From Desulforamulus aeronauticus DSM 10349 (GTDB lineage: Bacteria > Bacillota > Desulfotomaculia > Desulfotomaculales > Desulfotomaculaceae): a stretch of 64,000 nt of DNA. The stretch covers positions 1-64,000 of the forward strand of contig NZ_FRAR01000019.1 of the NCBI RefSeq assembly GCF_900142375.1. The letters run 5' to 3'. The translations under genes and the position numbers were made by a program. The notes under the pieces were generated by a model, which did no database searches, had not been told where the DNA came from, and saw only the letters and a list, made by a program, of their open reading frames with translations. Below are positions 25,886 through 34,536 of the stretch, piece by piece. Each line of letters opens with the position of its first letter. Within the stretch, counting starts at the first letter, position 1.

Positions 25886-27088
25886 CTACTTTTCACTGGG
25901 AAATCTGCCATCCCAGACAACAGCGCGGTAATTTTCACGGTCGGTATCGCCTTCGGTGCTGAAGAAAAGCACACGGGAGTTTTCGTCCAACTTCAGGGCC
26001 TCTTTGAGGTGCTTCAACTCGGAATTGGTCATGATTTCGGCTACACAACCTAAGGTTGCGGCGCCGCTTTCACCCGAGATCACCCGCTCATCCTGGGCGG
26101 CTGGGTTTCCTAACATGCGCATGCCCTTGGCGGCAACATAGTCGGGGCAGGAAACAAAGTTATCTGTGTAGTTTTTTAAGATACCCCAGCCAATGCTACA
26201 GGGTTCACCACAGGCCAAACCAGCCATGATGGTATCCATTTGCCCGGTAACAAAGTGCAGTTTGCCATCGTTTGCTTCGGCGGTGCGGTATAAGCAATCT
26301 GCTTTGTTGGGTTCCACTACGGTCATGATGGGGCGATCGTCACCATACAGAGCAGAGAAGAAACCAACGATGGAAGCAGCCAGAGAGCCTACACCAGCCT
26401 GTACAAAGATGTGTGTGGGCTTTTCAGGAAGTTGCTCATAGGCTTCCAGACCCATGGTGACATAACCCTGCATGATCCAGGCGGGAATGTCCTCATACCC
26501 ATCCCAGGCGGTATCCTGAACCATAATCCACCCTTTATCTTCGGCCTGCTTATTTGCCAAACGAACTGCATCATCATAGTTCAGATCAGTGATGGAAGCC
26601 TCAGCCCCTTCTGCACGGATGTTTTCCAGACGTTCAATGGCACTGCCCTTGGGCATGTAAACCACAGCATGCTGTTTAAGCTGGTTGGCGGTCCAGGCTA
26701 CGCCACGTCCGTGGTTTCCATCGGTAGCAGTAACAAAGGTCAGATCGCCAAGTTTTTCCCGTATCTCAGCAGAAACCATTCTTTTATAGGGCAGTTCAGC
26801 AATGTCCATCCCCAGTTCTTTGGCTATGTAGTTACCGATGGCAAAGCTGCCACCTAAGACCTTGAAGGCGTTCAGACCAAAGCGGTGAGATTCATCCTTT
26901 ACATAAAGGGTACCAAGTCCTAAAACCTGTGCAGTATTCTTCAACTCAACCAAAGGAGTTTTTTGATAAACCGGAAAGCTGGCGTGAAAACTCTGCACTT
27001 TTTTTGCTTCTGCCAAACTCAAAAATGATAAATCGTCTGTTTGTTGTTCGTCTCGCTTGTACGAAACCAACTTAAATAGCTCTTTCAT
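25886..27088 (-). CDS. dpaL: Diaminopropionate ammonia-lyase
   Basis: DpaL (YgeX) is a PLP enzyme that breaks 2,3-diaminopropionate (both D and L forms) to pyruvate and two ammonia via 2-aminoacrylate. The 400-residue protein has the PLP lysine in GLNAFKVLGGSF (Lys76), the substrate-binding TDGNHGRGVAW, the glycine-rich GVGSLAAS, and GESGAATLGC. First gene of the operon: a sigma-54 promoter lies 54-71 bases upstream. The ATG is 13 bases from GGAGGG, which is long but there is no better start. It is the metabolic end of the proposed pathway. Confidence 0.95.
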   Translation of the reverse strand: MKELFKLVSYKRDEQQTDDLSFLSLAEAKKVQSFHASFPVYQKTPLVELKNTAQVLGLGTLYVKDESHRFGLNAFKVLGGSFAIGNYIAKELGMDIAELPYKRMVSAEIREKLGDLTFVTATDGNHGRGVAWTANQLKQHAVVYMPKGSAIERLENIRAEGAEASITDLNYDDAVRLANKQAEDKGWIMVQDTAWDGYEDIPAWIMQGYVTMGLEAYEQLPEKPTHIFVQAGVGSLAASIVGFFSALYGDDRPIMTVVEPNKADCLYRTAEANDGKLHFVTGQMDTIMAGLACGEPCSIGWGILKNYTDNFVSCPDYVAAKGMRMLGNPAAQDERVISGESGAATLGCVAEIMTNSELKHLKEALKLDENSRVLFFSTEGDTDRENYRAVVWDGRFPSEK

Positions 27089-27141
27089 AAGGTGATTTCA
27101 TCCCTCCGTTATTCTTCGCTCAACAGCGTTTTTCTATTATT

Positions 27142-27159
27142 TAGCAAATTTCGTACCAA
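27142..27159 (-). promoter_or_regulatory. Sigma-54 (-24/-12) promoter of the dpaL operon
   Basis: The minus strand reads TTGGTACGAAATTTGCTA, a full match to the sigma-54 pattern TTGGYACR-N4-TTGCW with correct GG-to-GC spacing. It lies 54 bases before the dpaL start codon, and a gene for a sigma-54 activator is directly upstream. Confidence 0.9.
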
Positions 27160-27185
27160 TAATTTGTTTTTGTTGCAAAATAATA

Positions 27186-27221
27186 AAAAATGCGACATAT
27201 TCTAAAAAATGTCGCATTTTT
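27186..27221 (-). terminator. 13-bp palindrome: regulator terminator and/or activator site
   Basis: AAAAATGCGACAT and ATGTCGCATTTTT are perfect arms around a 10-base spacer. On the minus strand it is followed by TTATTATTTTG. It is 110 bases after the activator gene stop, so it can end that transcript, and it is about 60 bases upstream of the -12 element, so it could also be a protein-binding site. The sequence alone does not decide. Confidence 0.6.
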
Positions 27222-27243
27222 GTTTAAAATCTAACAATAATTT

Positions 27244-27259
27244 TTCGATAGCCATCGAA
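27244..27259. promoter_or_regulatory. Candidate upstream activator site for the sigma-54 regulator
   Basis: TTCGAT-AGCC-ATCGAA is a 16-base palindrome about 105 bases upstream of the -12 element. This is the size and distance typical of enhancer sites bound by dimers of sigma-54 activators. Confidence 0.5.
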
Positions 27260-27287
27260 TATAGTGAATGAAAGAAGAAATCTCAAT

Positions 27288-27325
27288 TCTCGATTTGAGA
27301 AAAATTCTCAGAATGGGAATCGAGA
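27288..27325. repeat. Nested inverted repeats beside the regulator gene
   Basis: Outer arms TCTCGATT (27288-27295) and AATCGAGA (27318-27325) enclose an inner palindrome TGAGAA-AAA-TTCTCA (27296-27310). It lies within 45 bases of the regulator stop codon and is not followed by a T tract, so it looks more like a second binding site than a terminator. Confidence 0.45.
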
Positions 27326-27331
27326 TGATTA

Positions 27332-29113
27332 TTATTTTGAGAATTCCTCTGTCTTTCGGTACAGGGTGGCCAGGCTGATACCCAAGCTTTTGGCAGCCTT
27401 CTTTTTGCCTTGGGTGCTTTCACCAAACAGTTGCAAAGCCTTTTGAATTTCGCGGCGCTCCACTTCTTTTAGTGGCAGGACGGTTTGCACATCGGTTGGC
27501 GGCGAAGAACCTTTTACCGAGTTAGCGCTCCAATCAGGTTTGTCTGCCGTTCTCCGCTGGTGCTCAAAAAAATCTCTTGGCAGGGTATCCAAATCCAAAA
27601 TTCCTTCTTTATCGCTCATGTTGACCATAAATTCAATCGTGTTTTCCAATTCCCGTACATTCCCGTACCATGGATATGCCAACAATGCATCCATCGTTTG
27701 AGGTGGAATTCTGCACTGGGATTTACCAAAAAGGGCTGCATACCTCTGTGCAAACAGATTAGCGAGATCCGGAATATCCTTTTGCCGCTGCCGTAAAGGC
27801 AGAATATGTAAAGGAATGACATTCAGGCGATAATACAGGTCTTCACGGAATTTGCCGTCGGCAATCATTGATTTCAGATCTTTATTAGTGGCGGCAATCA
27901 CCCTTACATCCACAGGGATGAGTTGGTTTGAGCCGATACGAACGATTTTTCTATCCTGTAGAATACGCAGCAGCTTTGCCTGCAGATACAGCGGCATGTC
28001 CCCAATTTCGTCTAAAAAGATGATGCCTTGGTTGGCCAATTCAAACTTGCCGATTCTTCCGTTGGGATCTGCCCCGGTAAAGGCGCCTTTCACATACCCA
28101 AACAGCTCCGACTCCAACAGGCTTTCTGGGATTGCCGCGCAGTTGAGTGCAACAAACTGCTGGTCACGGCGGTTGCCGGCCCGCCAAATAGCAGTGGCTG
28201 CCACCTCTTTGCCGGTGCCGCTTTCCCCGGTGATCAATACGGTAGAAGTACTGTTGGCTACCTTTTGAATTTCCGTACGTAAAGCATCGGTTTCTTTGCT
28301 GCTGCCTATTATGTTGCCGGTGGAAATTGCAGCCGTCAAGGCATACATCTTTTGATGCAGATTTTTAGAACGGGTAAATACCAGAACTTCCGCATAGCTT
28401 TCATCCACCTTGAAGGGGATATAAATTTCACCTAATATAGATGTTTTCTTCTCCGCCACAGAGAGCAGGTACTCACTTTGGCCATTTATTTTATCCCGGG
28501 TGGAGATTAATTTTACCGGGCTTCTTTCTACTATTTCCATCTTCAGTTGCTTGCGGGCTTCATTATTTGCCAGGGTAATTGTGCGGTCGCTGCCCAAAAT
28601 CAAAATGCCTTGCTCCATATGGTCGATGGTACAGGATAATGCTGACAGCATTGACTCTTGTTTCTTTTGGTCAATTCGTTCGGTGGCTTTCGCTGCAATA
28701 AAATTGGCAATCTGCTCAATGAGGCCAAGGTAGGTTCCCTCGTCCCGCAAAATAGTGTTTCTCTGCCACTCGCTGGAACCTACCAAGCCGATTATCCCGA
28801 TGGTTTTTCCTCGGGCAAGAATGGGCATGGCGATTTCAATTTCCTCGGTGCAGTTGTTTTGTTTAGGACAGTCCTGACAGATAGGATCACAGCCCGGCGT
28901 ATAGATAATCTGCAGTTTGCCGGTTTTTAGAACCTGACGGTAAGTGTATCCTTCTGCCGACATGTCCATGTTAACAAAAGGGGCAAAAATTCCTGTCCCA
29001 GCTACGCGGAACAGGTCGGCATCCACTACCTCAACGTCAACGTTTGAAATTTTGGCCATAATGGAGGCATATTTTTCTACCGTTTCCTGAATCTCTAACA
29101 GAATACCAGCCAT
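27332..29113 (-). CDS. Sigma-54-dependent enhancer-binding regulator with cysteine-rich sensor
   Basis: The 593-residue regulator has an N-terminal sensor (about 1-165, GAF-like), a PAS-like segment (about 175-260), an AAA+ sigma-54 activation domain (GESGTGKE Walker A, GAFTGA sigma-54 contact loop, FLDEIGDMPLYLQAKLLR Walker B) and a C-terminal Fis-type HTH (KKAAKSLGISLATLYRKTEE). The sensor carries C75-x3-C79-x2-C82-x5-C88, a possible metal or iron-sulphur site. ATG 29113 is preceded by AAAGGAG. Encoded next to the operon with the sigma-54 promoter, it is the obvious activator; E. coli has the comparable ygeV beside its cluster. The effector may be a pathway substrate or redox state. Confidence 0.92.
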   Translation of the reverse strand: MAGILLEIQETVEKYASIMAKISNVDVEVVDADLFRVAGTGIFAPFVNMDMSAEGYTYRQVLKTGKLQIIYTPGCDPICQDCPKQNNCTEEIEIAMPILARGKTIGIIGLVGSSEWQRNTILRDEGTYLGLIEQIANFIAAKATERIDQKKQESMLSALSCTIDHMEQGILILGSDRTITLANNEARKQLKMEIVERSPVKLISTRDKINGQSEYLLSVAEKKTSILGEIYIPFKVDESYAEVLVFTRSKNLHQKMYALTAAISTGNIIGSSKETDALRTEIQKVANSTSTVLITGESGTGKEVAATAIWRAGNRRDQQFVALNCAAIPESLLESELFGYVKGAFTGADPNGRIGKFELANQGIIFLDEIGDMPLYLQAKLLRILQDRKIVRIGSNQLIPVDVRVIAATNKDLKSMIADGKFREDLYYRLNVIPLHILPLRQRQKDIPDLANLFAQRYAALFGKSQCRIPPQTMDALLAYPWYGNVRELENTIEFMVNMSDKEGILDLDTLPRDFFEHQRRTADKPDWSANSVKGSSPPTDVQTVLPLKEVERREIQKALQLFGESTQGKKKAAKSLGISLATLYRKTEEFSK

Positions 29114-29248
29114 ATGTCTCCTTTCCGGGTAGTATCGCACTGGCTACCTTTCATGAACAAACTTATGATTTAGCGCATAAAATGCATCATCTTATCGAGA
29201 TCGCTGCAAAACAATAGTTTTTATTTTACCATATTTTATAAAAAAATT

Positions 29249-29278
29249 AAAACTCCCACCATAAAAAGTGGGAGTTTT
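29249..29278 (-). terminator. rnjB terminator
   Basis: AAAACTCCCAC/GTGGGAGTTTT, a perfect 11-bp stem with an 8-base loop, stands 8 bases past the rnjB stop and is followed by AATTTTTTTAT on the minus strand. It marks the right edge of the island. Confidence 0.92.
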
Positions 29279-29285
29279 CTTGGTA

Positions 29286-30950
29286 TTATACTTCCATGAT
29301 GATCGGTAAGATCATTGGCCTTCTCCTAGTTTTTTCATAAAGAAACTTTCCTAAATCATCTCTAATTACAGATTTCATAGCTGCCCATTCTGAAATTCCC
29401 CGGACACAGCATTTTTCTAAGGCCATCTTCACCTTTGTTTTAGCCTCTTCCATCAACATCTCTGATTCACGGACATAGACAAAGCCCCTAGAAACGATAT
29501 CTGGTCCAGCCAGTACTTGATTGTTTTCCTTATCCATGGTAACCACCACAATCAAAATACCATCCTGGGACAATTGTTTTCTATCTCGTAAAACAATATT
29601 CCCCACATCGCCGACACCAAGGCCGTCCACCAGCACTCTGCCGGAGGTCACCCTACCCAGCGTCCGGCCGGTTTTACGATTAAATTCCAGAACTTGTCCA
29701 TTTTCACCTACAAAGATATTTTCCGAGGGAATCCCCAACTCCTTGGCTAGTTCTGCATGTCTTTTTAACATACGGTATTCACCATGAACAGGAATGAAAA
29801 ACTTAGGTCGAATCAGGTTAAGCATGAGCTTTAATTCTTCCTGGCTAGGGTGACCGGAAACATGGATACCAGAAACCGCTTCATAGATAACCTTTGCCCC
29901 CAGTTTAAACAATTGGTCAATAATCCGAGCCACTAGTTTTTCATTACCAGGTATTGGAGTGGCGGAAATAATGATGGTGTCACCATGCATAATATCCACC
30001 TGACGGTGATCGTTCATAGCAATACGGGTTAACGCAGACATGGGCTCCCCTTGGCTGCCTGTAGTTAATAAAACTACTTTATTCTTGGGGAGTCGATTTG
30101 CTTCATCCAGTTCCACTAAGGTTCCCTCAGGTATATGCAAATAGCCCAGTTCACTTGCCACCTGCACAACATTCGCCATACTCCGCCCCACTACAGCTAC
30201 GTGTCGTTCGTATTTGTGTGCTACTGTAATAGCCTGCTGCAACCGATGTACATTGGAAGCAAAGGTTGCAATAAGAATTCTTTCCTGAGCATGTCGGAAG
30301 GTCTCATCAAAGGTATTACCTACTACCCGCTCGGACATTGTGTAGCCAGACCGCTCAACATTTGTACTATCCGAGAGCATTACCAATACACCCTTTTCTC
30401 CCAGAGCAGCAAACCGAGGCAAATCGATTACCTCACCATCCACAGGAGTTTGGTCAATTTTAAAATCTCCCGTGTGCAGAAGAGTTCCCACTGGTGTATG
30501 GATGGCGATAGCCATAGAATCAGGAATACTATGGGAGACTCGAATAAATTCTACTTTAAAGGGTCCTACGGATATGATATCTCGGGGTTTCACGGTAGTA
30601 AGCTTAACCTGTTCCAGCATATTGTGCTCTTTTAATTTTCCCTGCACCAGACCCAAGGTAAGCTTCGAACCATACACCGGGACATTAATTTGCCGTAAAA
30701 CGTAGGGTAACGCTCCAATGTGATCTTCATGGCCATGCGTGAGGAGTATACCTAATACTTGTTCCTTATGTTCCAGAAGATACGTTATATCAGGAATTAC
30801 AATATCAATCCCTAACATTTCCTCTTCAGGAAACATTAAACCACAATCGATCAGAACAATATTTTCCCCAAATCTCACCGCGGTCATGTTTTTACCGATC
30901 TCGCCTAATCCCCCCAGGGGAATTACAGCTAATTTTGGTTCCTTGGCCAA
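29286..30950 (-). CDS. rnjB: Ribonuclease J
   Basis: RNase J is a metallo-beta-lactamase-fold enzyme with 5'-to-3' exonuclease and endonuclease activity in mRNA decay and rRNA maturation. The 554-residue protein shows PLGGLGEIGKNM, the metal motif HGHEDH (72-77), HTGDFKID, the beta-CASP block (LSDSTNVERSG, TTGSQGEP) and PVHGEYRM. The start is TTG 30950, well spaced from AGGAGG. The synteny (dapA, rnjB, then tepA in Bacillus) points to the rnjB rather than rnjA position. Own terminator; promoter uncertain. Confidence 0.93.
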   Translation of the reverse strand: MAKEPKLAVIPLGGLGEIGKNMTAVRFGENIVLIDCGLMFPEEEMLGIDIVIPDITYLLEHKEQVLGILLTHGHEDHIGALPYVLRQINVPVYGSKLTLGLVQGKLKEHNMLEQVKLTTVKPRDIISVGPFKVEFIRVSHSIPDSMAIAIHTPVGTLLHTGDFKIDQTPVDGEVIDLPRFAALGEKGVLVMLSDSTNVERSGYTMSERVVGNTFDETFRHAQERILIATFASNVHRLQQAITVAHKYERHVAVVGRSMANVVQVASELGYLHIPEGTLVELDEANRLPKNKVVLLTTGSQGEPMSALTRIAMNDHRQVDIMHGDTIIISATPIPGNEKLVARIIDQLFKLGAKVIYEAVSGIHVSGHPSQEELKLMLNLIRPKFFIPVHGEYRMLKRHAELAKELGIPSENIFVGENGQVLEFNRKTGRTLGRVTSGRVLVDGLGVGDVGNIVLRDRKQLSQDGILIVVVTMDKENNQVLAGPDIVSRGFVYVRESEMLMEEAKTKVKMALEKCCVRGISEWAAMKSVIRDDLGKFLYEKTRRRPMILPIIMEV

Positions 30951-30972
30951 AACCGCACCTCCTATTATCTAT

Positions 30973-31002
30973 ATAGTAAAATCGCTTCGCTAAATAAGTC
31001 AG
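30973..31002 (-). promoter_or_regulatory. Possible rnjB promoter
   Basis: CTGACT (31002-30997) and TACTAT (30978-30973) are 18 bases apart on the minus strand, just upstream of the rnjB leader. Both hexamers are imperfect. Confidence 0.4.
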
Positions 31003-31153
31003 TAGTTACTAAAATTACGGTGAGAAACTAGGAGAAGGCGGGGAAAATATGAAATTGTCCGAAATGTGGAAAACCGTTCCAGTAACCTACGCAAACAATT
31101 ATACTAAAAAAATAGCTCTAACGGCAATATAATTGCCCATAAGTGCCAAAATA

Positions 31154-31183
31154 ATACAAACAGGGCTATTACCCTGTTTGTAT
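31154..31183 (-). terminator. Terminator after dapA
   Basis: ATACAAACAGGG/CCCTGTTTGTAT forms a perfect 12-bp stem with a 6-base loop and TATTTTGG follows on the minus strand. It ends the dapB-to-dapA operon. Confidence 0.85.
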
Positions 31184-31202
31184 AGGTATTATTAGATCAA
31201 AT

Positions 31203-32093
31203 CTATAAAAGTTCAAGGTTTTGCAACAAACCTTTTACCGAATCAATCTCACTGGCGGTGGCATCCACCAAGGGCAGCCGTACACCGCCTACTGCTATGC
31301 CCTTTAAGGTCAAGGCTGTCTTGACAGGAACAGGATTGGTAGTAATAAATAATCCTTTAAATAACGGAAACAGCTTCTTATGCAGGTTAGCAGCCAACGT
31401 GGTATTGCCTGAGGAAAAAGCATCGATCATCTCTTGGATCTGCTTACCAGCTACATGGGCTGCCACGCTGATAATTCCCTTAGCCCCCAGAGATAACATC
31501 GGGAGCGTCATGGAATCATCACCACTGTAAATAGCAAAATCCTCGGGTAATACTTTCTTTAGTTCTGAAACCTGATCAATACTGCCTGCCGCTTCCTTAA
31601 TGGCTACAATATTGGGGACGTCTTCAGCCAGTCTTTTTACCGTTGCAGGTAAAACATTGATGCCGGTACGACCGGGAATGTTATAAAGAATTATCGGTAA
31701 AGTGGTACTTTCTGCAATCGCTTTGAAATGCCGGTAAAGCCCCTCTTGGGAAGGCTTGTTATAATAAGGTGCCACCAACATAACCCCATCGCAGCCTACT
31801 TTCTCGGCTTCTTTGGTTATGGCGATACTGCTGGCAGTATCATAACTACCAGTACCAGCCACTACCGCTGCTTTGCCCCCCACTTCTTCCACCACAGCCG
31901 CAAATAACGCAAGCTTTTCATCCTTGGCCAAAGTTGGCGATTCTCCAGTGGTGCCACAGACCACCAGGCCATCAGAGCCGTTTTCTACTAAATACCGAGC
32001 TAGTTTTTTTGCCTGGGCGTAATTAACGGATAAGTCGGTATTAAACGGGGTAACCATGGCAGTTAGTACACGTCCAAAATCAATCGCTGCCAT
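31203..32093 (-). CDS. dapA: 4-hydroxy-tetrahydrodipicolinate synthase
   Basis: DapA condenses pyruvate with aspartate semialdehyde, opening the diaminopimelate/lysine and dipicolinate routes. The 296-residue protein has [17 protein letters not shown] with the catalytic tyrosine, and the Schiff-base lysine in IVAIKEAAG (Lys166). Length is standard. It is the last gene of a tight operon dapB-dpaA-dpaB-asd-dapG-dapA, whose products cover aspartate to dipicolinate; terminator at 31154. The ATG at 32093 has a modest GGATGG site. Confidence 0.97.
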   Translation of the reverse strand: MAAIDFGRVLTAMVTPFNTDLSVNYAQAKKLARYLVENGSDGLVVCGTTGESPTLAKDEKLALFAAVVEEVGGKAAVVAGTGSYDTASSIAITKEAEKVGCDGVMLVAPYYNKPSQEGLYRHFKAIAESTTLPIILYNIPGRTGINVLPATVKRLAEDVPNIVAIKEAAGSIDQVSELKKVLPEDFAIYSGDDSMTLPMLSLGAKGIISVAAHVAGKQIQEMIDAFSSGNTTLAANLHKKLFPLFKGLFITTNPVPVKTALTLKGIAVGGVRLPLVDATASEIDSVKGLLQNLELL

Positions 32094-32134
32094 TGACTTT
32101 CACCATCCTTTTACATTTATTCCACCGTGTATAT

Positions 32135-33370
32135 TTATTGGGCTTTATTACGATAACCCAGTTCAAACTTCCGGTGCAGGGCACGGATGGCTTTTTTCAT
32201 ATCATCTCTCTCCACCAGCACCCAGATGGTGGTATGGGAGTCAGAAGACTGTAGTATTTCTACTCCTTCTTCAGTCAGAGCCTGAACGATGCGTGCCATC
32301 ACACCAGGCACCCCTGTAATACCCGCACCCACTGTAGAAACCTTGGCACAGTTGGATCTTACCTGAGGCGTAATCCCCAAATTTTCAAGAACGTCCAGTG
32401 CCTTCTTAGCCAGTTCATCTTTAACCGTAATCATGATTAATTCAGGACTGACATTGATAAAGTCGATACTAATGTCTGCCAAAGCCAGTGAACGGAAAAT
32501 TCGTAGAGCTGGATGTTCTACATTGATATCTTTGACCAGAATTTTTAGCTGGGTTACTCCCGCCACATGGGTAACTCCACAGGCCAGCCGGTCTCTGGTA
32601 ATATCAATGGTGCCATACACCCCATGATGACTGGTAACCAGGGTACCCGTTGTCTCGGAGAAGGTAGAACGCACCCGGAGGGGGATATTACTCTGCATGG
32701 CAATTTCCACAGCCCGAGGATGAATTACCTTGGCACCTTCGTGAGCCAATTGGCAAATCTCATTGTAGGTGACGGTATCTAGTATCCGTGCATCCTCCAC
32801 AATCCGGGGGTCAGCAGTCATAACCCCTTCTACATCTGTATAGATGTCAATGCAATCCGCATTTAAAGCAACTCCCAGGGCAGATGCGGTCGTATCACTA
32901 CCGCCCCGCCCCAGGGTGGTGACTTCTCCGTTTTCACTAATTCCTTGAAAGCCCGTGACTACTACAATTTTTCCTTGTTCAGCTTGGGTAATAATGTTCT
33001 TGGGGTCCACTCGGATAATTCTTGCGTCACTGTGATTACTGTCGGTAATAATACCTGCCTGTGCTCCTGTTAGCAGCACCGCTTGACGCCCCATACGCTG
33101 CAGGGTGTTAATCATCGCTACACCGGAGATAACCTCGCCGCAGGACATTAGTAAATCCATCTCTCTGGCCGGTAAATCCCGGTTAATAGCTAAAGCAAAA
33201 TTAATCAGAGTATCCGTAGCGTAGGGTTCGCCCACTCGTCCCATAGCCGATACCACCACCACCGGCACATAACCTTCATCTGCCGCGGTGATAATCCTAT
33301 GGGCCACATGATCCCTTGATTCCTGTGTCACCAGTGAAGTGCCACCAAATTTCTGAATCAGAAATTTCAT
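32135..33370 (-). CDS. dapG: Aspartokinase
   Basis: Aspartokinase phosphorylates aspartate, the first step to lysine, threonine, methionine and diaminopimelate. The 411-residue protein begins MKFLIQKFGGTSL (the KFGGTS signature), has the kinase core (FQGISENGEVTTLGRGGSDTTA) and two ACT domains near the end (VNVSPELIMITVKD; STVGAGITGVPGVMARIVQAL). The length and order match the diaminopimelate-sensitive DapG type of sporulating Bacillus. ATG 33370 lies 3 bases after the asd stop and follows GGAG with a long gap. Which ligand inhibits it cannot be read from the sequence. Confidence 0.95.
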   Translation of the reverse strand: MKFLIQKFGGTSLVTQESRDHVAHRIITAADEGYVPVVVVSAMGRVGEPYATDTLINFALAINRDLPAREMDLLMSCGEVISGVAMINTLQRMGRQAVLLTGAQAGIITDSNHSDARIIRVDPKNIITQAEQGKIVVVTGFQGISENGEVTTLGRGGSDTTASALGVALNADCIDIYTDVEGVMTADPRIVEDARILDTVTYNEICQLAHEGAKVIHPRAVEIAMQSNIPLRVRSTFSETTGTLVTSHHGVYGTIDITRDRLACGVTHVAGVTQLKILVKDINVEHPALRIFRSLALADISIDFINVSPELIMITVKDELAKKALDVLENLGITPQVRSNCAKVSTVGAGITGVPGVMARIVQALTEEGVEILQSSDSHTTIWVLVERDDMKKAIRALHRKFELGYRNKAQ

Positions 33371-33372
33371 AA

Positions 33373-34395
33373 TTATCTTTTCTCCATTAGACAATCATAC
33401 TTAAGCAACAATTCCGCTATTTGCACAGTATTGGTTGCCGCTCCCTTACGAATTTGATCGCCCACTACCCACAAGTTGAGACCATTCTCGATGGTATTGT
33501 CTTCCCGTATCCGTCCCACAAAAACCTCGTCTTTATCGGAGGTAAACAATGGCATAGGATACACTTTATTGGCTACATCATCCTGGACAATCAGTCCGGG
33601 AGCTTTGGCTAATACTTCCTTGGCCTCAGCTGCAGATAGTTTACGGTCAGTTTCAATGTTGATAGATTCTGAGTGACTACGGTAGACAGGTACCCGTACC
33701 GTGGTGGCAGTAATCTTCACTTGCTCATCACGCATTATTTTCTGAGTTTCTTTAACCATCTTCCATTCTTCCTTAGTATAATCCATATCCTGGAAGATAT
33801 CAATGTGGGGGATCAGGTTAAAGGCAATTTGGTGGGAAAACTTATTGGGAGGATACTCCTGACCATTTAAAACTGCCTTCACTTGGCCTGTCAGTTCTTC
33901 GATGCCTTCTTTACCCGCACCAGAAACAGCCTGGTAGGTTGAAACAATCACACGTTTAATACCTGCCACATCATAGATAGGCTTTAAAGCCACCACCATG
34001 ATAATAGTAGAACAATTGGGATTGGCGATAATACCTTTGTGCCACTTAACATCCTCAGGATTAACCTCCGGTACCACCAAGGGAACCGCCGGGTCCATCC
34101 GATAATTGCTGCTGTTGTCAATGACTACACAACCACTTTCCACTGCAGCCTGACTAAACTCTAAGCTAGCCTTACCACCTGCAAACAGTGCGATATCCAT
34201 ACCCTTAAAGGAAGTAGCAGTGGTTTCCTCTACAATATACGTACGTCCCTGAAATTCTATTTCAGTTCCTGCAGACCGGGAAGTAGCACACAATTTCAAT
34301 TCATTGATGGGGAAATTGCGCTCACTTAGTATATTTAAAAGTTCCTGACCTACTGCTCCGGTAGCACCGACGATAACAACATTTGCTTTTTTCAA
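33373..34395 (-). CDS. asd: Aspartate-semialdehyde dehydrogenase
   Basis: Asd reduces aspartyl phosphate to the semialdehyde with NADPH. The 340-residue protein has the NADP-binding GATGAVGQELL near the N-terminus, the active-site cysteine in NPNCSTI (Cys128), and the PVYRSHSE block with the catalytic histidine. The TTG start at 34395 is 7 bases after GGAGGGG. It sits between dpaB and dapG as in Bacillus. Confidence 0.97.
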   Translation of the reverse strand: MKKANVVIVGATGAVGQELLNILSERNFPINELKLCATSRSAGTEIEFQGRTYIVEETTATSFKGMDIALFAGGKASLEFSQAAVESGCVVIDNSSNYRMDPAVPLVVPEVNPEDVKWHKGIIANPNCSTIIMVVALKPIYDVAGIKRVIVSTYQAVSGAGKEGIEELTGQVKAVLNGQEYPPNKFSHQIAFNLIPHIDIFQDMDYTKEEWKMVKETQKIMRDEQVKITATTVRVPVYRSHSESINIETDRKLSAAEAKEVLAKAPGLIVQDDVANKVYPMPLFTSDKDEVFVGRIREDNTIENGLNLWVVGDQIRKGAATNTVQIAELLLKYDCLMEKR

Positions 34396-34536
34396 CTTTC
34401 TTCCCCTCCAAGATCTTTTTTACCCCCCGGCTTAGAAAAGTCAAACCTATAGGGCATAAGCTGGTGGCAGCTAGTTTGCCCTTATCCCTTATGCATGTTA
34501 GAAGGTTTCACACTTTCGTCTATGCCAAAGAATCCT

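Noticed and set aside
31049-31132. Short plus-strand frame (27 codons) after GGAGAAGGCGGGG, between rnjB and dapA
   Set aside because: It has a decent ribosome-binding site but is very short and lies between two converging transcripts' regulatory sequences; not enough to call a gene.
34435-34500. Imperfect inverted repeat (AGGGCA...TGCCCT) between asd and dpaB
   Set aside because: Stems are short and interrupted, no T tract; possibly chance. Not called as a terminator.
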